NCBI RefSeq assembly: GCF_009909195.1 | Contig: NZ_JAAAMU010000012.1 | Span: 149,126-213,125 of the forward strand | Direction: 5' to 3' | Source of the DNA: Paenibacillus sacheonensis | Lineage (GTDB): Bacteria > Bacillota > Bacilli > Paenibacillales > Paenibacillaceae | Length of the DNA: 64,000 bases | In this document: one piece after another, positions 60,036 to 64,000 of the stretch | Layout of the letters: each line of letters opens with the position of its first letter | Numbering within the stretch: position 1 is the first letter of the stretch | Made by a program: the position numbers and the translations under genes | The notes under the pieces: generated by a model | Told to the model about the DNA's origin: nothing | Seen by the model: only the letters and a program-made list of their open reading frames with translations | The model's database searches: none

Positions 60036-61034
60036 TTAGCCGTTTACCTGCACCACATAGGGGGATACAGGTGCGGGCATGTCGGCTTCGCACTTCTCCG
60101 CCGGCTTCTCCGCGCCCGCTCCTTCTTTGGGCGCGAAGATACGCAGGGCGCCGGCACAAATTTTGATCGTTGCCTTGCCTTTGCCAAGCGGAATGCCGTC
60201 TGCCGCGATCTCCAGCTCAGGCTCCGATTTGATTTTTATCTTGCGTGCGCGGTAGCGCTGCAGCTTATCGTCGGGGATCAGGTTTTCCTTGGCCGTTTTT
60301 TTGAAATATTGCAGCACATCGGCTTTGCTAAACTCCGGGTAGACCGAAATATCGAGCAGTCCATCGCCCATTGAGGCATCCGGCGCCACCAGATTTTTCG
60401 AAGCGATCAGCGGCGTATTCGCCACATTGACCATCATCGTCTCGACTTTGATTTTGCTGTCATCGTCCAAGGTCAAACGAACCGTGGGCTTGGACTCGAA
60501 TGTCATGAACGTCTTGAAAGCGTCCGTCAGCCCGGAAAGCCTGCCCTTGGGCACTTTCTTCACCTTCGGATACATCGTGGCGGTCAAGCCGATCGACGCC
60601 ACCATAACGAAATAAAACTTCTTGTGCTTCTTGGTCTTCACCCGGCCCAAGTCGATCTTGCGCGTATGCCCCTTCACGATTAGCGCGCACGCCTCTTCGG
60701 GGTCTTCGGGAATTCCGAGACTCCCGGCAATATCGTTCATCGTTCCCCCCACGATAATGCCAAGGCGCGTCTTGCTATCGGCGAGGCCGCGGATGACCTC
60801 CACGATCGTTCCGTCTCCCCCCATAACGATAACGGTTTTATAGCCGTCTTTAACGGCTTTCCGGGCGATTTCGCAGCCCTTCCTTTTCGGCTTGGCATAG
60901 GCGACATCCACTTCGAAATCTTCCTTCTGCAGGAAGCTCACCGCCCGCTCCACCCGTCCGGGCGTTTCTGCCGCATTGCCCGAGCCGGGGTTCACGATCA
61001 ATTTGACGCGCTTCGATTTCTTATGCTTGCTCAT
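60036..61034 (-). CDS. YegS/DgkB-family lipid kinase
   Basis: Diacylglycerol or related lipid kinase, ~332 residues. The N-terminal catalytic domain has VKLIVNPGSGN, VIVMGGDGTIVEVI and GIIVGGTMNDIAGSLG; the C-terminal sandwich contains VAPDASMGDGLLDISVY and ends LEIAADGIPLGKGKATI. The C-terminus is extended by a ~30-residue Ala/Glu/Pro tail. ATG 61034 has AAGGAGG upstream and lies 14 nt inside the preceding PAP2 gene. A kinase between two phosphatases suggests recycling of a lipid phosphate; which lipid is unknown. Confidence 0.9.
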   Translation of the reverse strand: MSKHKKSKRVKLIVNPGSGNAAETPGRVERAVSFLQKEDFEVDVAYAKPKRKGCEIARKAVKDGYKTVIVMGGDGTIVEVIRGLADSKTRLGIIVGGTMNDIAGSLGIPEDPEEACALIVKGHTRKIDLGRVKTKKHKKFYFVMVASIGLTATMYPKVKKVPKGRLSGLTDAFKTFMTFESKPTVRLTLDDDSKIKVETMMVNVANTPLIASKNLVAPDASMGDGLLDISVYPEFSKADVLQYFKKTAKENLIPDDKLQRYRARKIKIKSEPELEIAADGIPLGKGKATIKICAGALRIFAPKEGAGAEKPAEKCEADMPAPVSPYVVQVNG

Positions 61035-61773
61035 GTTCGTTTTCCTCCTTTTTGCGGAAAAGCCCTTCAAATACGGTGATGACCATCGCCGTCCACGCAA
61101 AGCCCAGCGCGAGCCCCCCGACAATATCCGTCAGGTAGTGGGCCCCCATGAAGAAACGGCTGAATCCGATATACGCCATCAGCAGGAGGGCCAGTACAAC
61201 CACCGCCGCCTTCCACGGACGCGAGGCGATTTTCGGCACCAGCAGGTACGCCAGCATGCCGAAGCACAGGACGGCGCTCATCGTATGCCCGCTTGGGAAG
61301 CTAGGGTAATCGATAGCCTTGCTGATCGGGTGATCCAGCACGGGACGGTCGCGGCCGAAGACGTTGGCCATCAGCAGCCAAAGTCCCCCCTGTCCGATAC
61401 AGCCGACGGCGATGATCAGGAATTCCTTCCAATATCGCTTAGATAGAAAATATAAAGCCATCGCCACGGCCAGTACGATATAGCCCTGCAAGCCGATATA
61501 ATAGCCGGCAATCATAATCGCGCTCACCCACCCTGCGCTGTTCAGGGCCGACGTATGCATGTGATCCGCCATTTGCTTATCCCACTGGATCATCGGTCCC
61601 TGAACATATACGTTGTAGGCCAATATACCGAATACCGCAAGTCCGATCATGAAAATGGCAACCCCGATCACCGGCCGCTTTGCGAACAGATCCGGCGTTC
61701 TGAATCCGGTCGAATCGCTTCGTCGTACCGCCGCTCTTTGTTCTGCGCGTTCCAAGGAAGTTGTCGTTTGCAT
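61021..61773 (-). CDS. PAP2 family phosphatase (first of operon)
   Basis: A 250-residue membrane phosphatase with six spans. PAP2 motifs: a variant first motif NVFGRDRPVLD, FPSGHTMSA and SRFFMGAHYLTDIVGG with the catalytic histidines. It ends in a basic-acidic tail. It is coupled to the lipid kinase by overlapping ends (61021-61034) and lies 24 nt after the DUF1206 gene. Confidence 0.9.
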   Translation of the reverse strand: MQTTTSLERAEQRAAVRRSDSTGFRTPDLFAKRPVIGVAIFMIGLAVFGILAYNVYVQGPMIQWDKQMADHMHTSALNSAGWVSAIMIAGYYIGLQGYIVLAVAMALYFLSKRYWKEFLIIAVGCIGQGGLWLLMANVFGRDRPVLDHPISKAIDYPSFPSGHTMSAVLCFGMLAYLLVPKIASRPWKAAVVVLALLLMAYIGFSRFFMGAHYLTDIVGGLALGFAWTAMVITVFEGLFRKKEENEHEQA

Positions 61774-61797
61774 GAGAGCACCGCCCCTCTGTCGTCG

Positions 61798-62682
61798 TTA
61801 TTTTGTTTGCTGGGATCTTTTAAGCCGGAACCAAACGGCGATCAGCATGGAATACAGACCCATGGCGACCAGTCCTGCGGCAACGATGCCCATCAGCCAG
61901 ACGCCAAAGGGCTGGCGAAGCAGCAAGAGCAGCGCGCCTTCAAACCCCTGCGCTTTGCCCGGGTTGACGCGGTACCCCGATAAGATAAGCAGAACGCCGA
62001 CGAGAATAAAAAGCACGCCTCTCGCCAGCATGCCGTATCGTCCCAGCTGCTTCACCCATTTGACGTAACGGTCGCTCAATGCGCGCGGCTCCGTCTGCCG
62101 GTCGAAATGGAGCTGGACGGCCCGATAAAGCTGGACCAAACCCACGAGGATCACGATCAGACCGACGAAGCCCGTCAGCCAAGGGCCCCAAGGTTTTGTA
62201 AACAGCTGCGCGGCCGTCTGCTGGGCTTGTTCCGTTTGAGCGCCGTTGTGGGCCGGCCGAGGTCCGCCGACAATCCGTTGGTAGGTGGGCGGAACCAGCA
62301 TCGCATACGAAACCGCGCTGCAGAAAAACCCGATTCGCTCGGCAATCCCTTTCGCATCATGCCCCACGCGGAGCGGATCGAGTATGGCGCGCGCCAATCC
62401 CCACAACGAGTAAGAGACGAGGCCGACCAACAGCGCAATGAGGAACACCCAACCGACCGGCTGGTTGCCGATCGCGGCAATGGCGCCCTGCTGGTCGGTC
62501 GCCCTGCCGCCTGCTCCGAGAGCAAGCTTGACCGTCAAGAGCCCCATGAAGAAATAGACAATGCCTCTCGCGCCGTAGCCAAGCCGCGCCATTCCTTCGA
62601 CGAACGGACTATACGCAGCCTTGTCGGCCGCCTCCTTGCCTGTTTCTATGACTTTTCCGAAGTTTTTCGTCGTGCTCGCCAT
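61798..62682 (-). CDS. DUF1206 membrane protein
   Basis: A 294-residue protein with six spans arranged as three two-span repeats. Each repeat begins with an ARLGYGARGIVYFFMGLL-like stretch (ARGVLFILVGVLL in the last), the mark of DUF1206. Function is unknown; some members are linked to stress or envelope roles. ATG 62682 has GGGAG 8 nt upstream. First gene of the operon with PAP2, lipid kinase and PAP2. Confidence 0.85.
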   Translation of the reverse strand: MASTTKNFGKVIETGKEAADKAAYSPFVEGMARLGYGARGIVYFFMGLLTVKLALGAGGRATDQQGAIAAIGNQPVGWVFLIALLVGLVSYSLWGLARAILDPLRVGHDAKGIAERIGFFCSAVSYAMLVPPTYQRIVGGPRPAHNGAQTEQAQQTAAQLFTKPWGPWLTGFVGLIVILVGLVQLYRAVQLHFDRQTEPRALSDRYVKWVKQLGRYGMLARGVLFILVGVLLILSGYRVNPGKAQGFEGALLLLLRQPFGVWLMGIVAAGLVAMGLYSMLIAVWFRLKRSQQTK

Positions 62683-62764
62683 AGGACACGCTCCCGTCTG
62701 AATCGGATGCTTTCGATCATCCGTCCGCCCTTTCACGGACAACTGAAGCATCAAGTGTCTTTGA

Positions 62765-62794
62765 ACTATACATACCCGTTTGTGACATAACCAA
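62765..62794 (-). promoter_or_regulatory. Promoter of the DUF1206-PAP2-kinase-PAP2 operon
   Basis: Minus strand TTGGTT (62789-62794), 18 nt, TATAGT (62765-62770). Confidence 0.5.
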
Positions 62795-62976
62795 CCAACC
62801 GGAATGTTATTCGTTTCGTCTCCTTATAACTGGCTGTTTACTCCTGTATGGACTCGGGTAAATTCACCATCACAGCCTGTGTTGCGTGTTTAATTCCCAT
62901 GAACAAATTGTGTTTGTCCGAAGCCTGATTGGGAAACACCCTGCGGATCTGAACATACGCTCCGGAATACGGACAA

Positions 62977-63002
62977 AAACCCGGCCAATTGAGGCCGGGT
63001 TT
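62977..63002 (-). terminator. Terminator of the DUF5071 gene
   Basis: AAACCCGGCC (62977-62986) and GGCCGGGTTT (62993-63002) pair around a 6-nt loop, with T-run on the minus strand. The rest of the 62683-63035 stretch holds no gene. Confidence 0.85.
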
Positions 63003-63035
63003 GACGCGAGGACGCGACTATAACTATCGTTCCCG

Positions 63036-63446
63036 TTAGCTTAACGACTTAAAGTGTTGGTCATATATTTCTCTTGCATCGGTATCGATTTCAACGAGTT
63101 TTTCGCTAATTGTAGGAGTATTTACAATTCGTAGCAAATCCGGGCCGATTTCGATCTTCACCTTACTTGGAAGAATTGGGATAAGAAATCGAATACATGA
63201 ATATTGCCAACCTTCATCACCGCTATTAAGTATCATTCTGATTTGCGGAACAATCTCCTCTGAGCTTAAACGAGCAAGTATCGTGCATAGTTCTTGAGCT
63301 ATCGGCCAATTAATGTCTTGGATCCATTCAAACAGCTTTCCAACTATCGGCTGAAGATTAAATATAGATGGATCAATGGCTTTTAACTTTTCTATTGCTT
63401 CAATGTCATATTTGTCCTTTGGAACAAGCTCCTCAGTATGAAACAA
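63036..63446 (-). CDS. DUF5071 domain protein
   Basis: A 136-residue acidic cytosolic protein. It starts with the family pattern ELVPKDKYDIEAIEKL and has LFEWIQDINWPIAQELC near residue 40, a strongly typical DUF5071 motif, followed by helical repeats. Function is unknown; relatives often sit near toxin or mobile loci, which would fit an immunity-type protein, but no toxin is seen here. TTG 63446 is the start with GGAGG 6 nt upstream. AT-rich. Confidence 0.8.
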   Translation of the reverse strand: MFHTEELVPKDKYDIEAIEKLKAIDPSIFNLQPIVGKLFEWIQDINWPIAQELCTILARLSSEEIVPQIRMILNSGDEGWQYSCIRFLIPILPSKVKIEIGPDLLRIVNTPTISEKLVEIDTDAREIYDQHFKSLS

Positions 63447-63515
63447 ATTATCCCTCCATTTAACCTAATTTCTTATATTGTGATTTGACCAACATTGTTC
63501 AACTATAGTGTCCCT

Positions 63516-63764
63516 TTAGGTTAATGAAGCTAGGAAGCTTTCTAATGCATTAAGTGCTAACTGATAATGACTTGCTTCCAACTGAGTATATAAGATGAGT
63601 TCCAACTCATCATCTAGGTCTTGTAGTTTCTCTGAAAAGCTGGATATCTGGGGTTCTGGCACAGGGGCAGTGTTTAATCTACTTTGTAGTTCTTCGATTC
63701 CAAATTCTTTATTCTCAAAGCGAACTCTAATCACTTCGAAATGATGAATGCTTATCGTACTCAT
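63516..63764 (-). CDS. Small acidic hypothetical protein
   Basis: About 82 residues from ATG 63764 (MSTISIHHFEVIRV) to LESFLASLT; a TTG at 63797 could extend it by 11 residues. It has a beta-rich start, a Pro/Ala/Gln linker and an acidic helix QDLDDELELILYTQLEASH. No family is recognised. The ribosome site is weak for both starts. It is upstream of the DUF5071 gene on the same strand, in AT-rich DNA next to an IS element. Confidence 0.5.
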   Translation of the reverse strand: MSTISIHHFEVIRVRFENKEFGIEELQSRLNTAPVPEPQISSFSEKLQDLDDELELILYTQLEASHYQLALNALESFLASLT

Positions 63765-63852
63765 CCTTTCTTTTTGTTTGTAGAATGTATTCGGCAATTT
63801 ATTACGTCATCCTGCCCGTTACTTCAACGGGCAACGGCAGCCGATCGAGTAG

Positions 63853-64000
63853 TGAACTGCACCCCGTCAAGTAGACAGTACAAATAAATAAAGTCAATTA
63901 GGCGGCCTTAGTCCTGTACTCCATCGGACTGAGGCCGTTTAGTTTTGCTTGTAATCGTTCATGGTTGTAGAAGTGGATGTAAGCCTGAATATCTCTGTGA
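63853..64000 (-). mobile_element. IS3-family insertion sequence (right end, truncated by window)
   Basis: The terminal inverted repeat starts TGAACTGCACCCCGTCAAG at 63853 (IS150/IS3-group ends commonly show this pattern), then about 20 nt and the transposase stop at 63898. The rest of the element lies beyond the window. Confidence 0.85.
63898..64000 (-). CDS. IS3-family transposase OrfB, C-terminal fragment
   Basis: The reverse strand reads RDIQAYIHFYNHERLQAKLN and GLSPMEYRTKAA before the stop at 63898. This is the invariant end of IS3/IS150-group integrase-type transposases, after the catalytic DDE core that lies outside the window. The gene is cut by the window edge, so whether the element is intact cannot be told. 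Confidence 0.88.
   Translation of the reverse strand, partial: HRDIQAYIHFYNHERLQAKLNGLSPMEYRTKAA

Noticed and set aside
62765..62794. SigB-like promoter (GGGTAT box) before the DUF1206 gene
   Set aside because: The matching -35 is poor, SigB is generally absent in Paenibacillus-type genomes, and a SigA promoter overlaps the same place.

Overview
The window is about 64 kb of chromosome from an endospore-forming Firmicute, most likely Paenibacillus, Cohnella or a close relative. Support comes from a germinant-receptor operon, the sporulation proteins YlbJ, YunB and a LytH-type endopeptidase, small Bacillales proteins (YycC, YutD, YolD-like), strong AGGAGG ribosome sites, frequent TTG/GTG starts, and a large carbohydrate-degrading repertoire with LplABC/YesN-type systems. 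Most genes are GC-rich. The stretch from about 48.2 to 57 kb and the last kilobase are visibly more AT-rich. No rRNA, tRNA or CRISPR array was seen.

Layout. 0-2 kb: end of a Tad/Flp pilus operon (CpaE, CpaF) behind a promoter and an attenuator-like hairpin pair. 2-12 kb: housekeeping genes (nitroreductase, Ndk, PepF, YycC, YolD-like, DUF2225, truncated hemoglobin, YlbJ, NAD kinase, ABC exporter). 12-19 kb: a block like the B. subtilis yut/yun region (YutD, LipA, LytH, YunB) plus a UvrD-type helicase. 19-24 kb: a five-gene germination operon with two B subunits and a small 2-TM subunit. 24-27 kb: aldo/keto reductase and threonine synthase. 27-42 kb: carbohydrate utilisation (a 1438-residue secreted GH16 enzyme, a YesN-type regulator, a GH92 mannosidase, an SGNH hydrolase, an ArsR/AHSA1 pair, and a kduI-deoR-kduD-kdgA uronate operon). 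42-49.6 kb: two divergent operons of largely unknown role. One encodes two membrane proteins, a membrane-anchored protein resembling a catalytically dead metallophosphoesterase, and a lipoprotein. The other encodes an active-looking secreted metallophosphoesterase, a HupE/UreJ-family membrane protein and a TPR membrane protein. 49.8-56 kb: an Lpl-type sugar ABC importer and its Cache-AraC regulator, followed by a decayed duplicate junction. 57-63 kb: a secreted propeller-like protein, a DinB-like protein and a lipid-phosphate operon (DUF1206, PAP2, DAG-kinase family, PAP2). 63-64 kb: two small AT-rich genes and the end of an IS3-family element.

Most notable non-coding items: a family of 71-73 bp structured tandem repeats placed directly upstream of the ribosome sites of pepF and yutD; a promoter-proximal terminator/antiterminator before the tad genes; an apparently leaderless arsR with nested palindromes and an upstream CTTAAC array; phased operator-like repeats at the kdu promoter; and the scar of a collapsed duplication upstream of the AraC regulator. 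The best candidate for an undescribed system is the pair of divergent operons at 42-49.6 kb. All assignments rest on reading the sequence and on knowledge of families; no database search was run.
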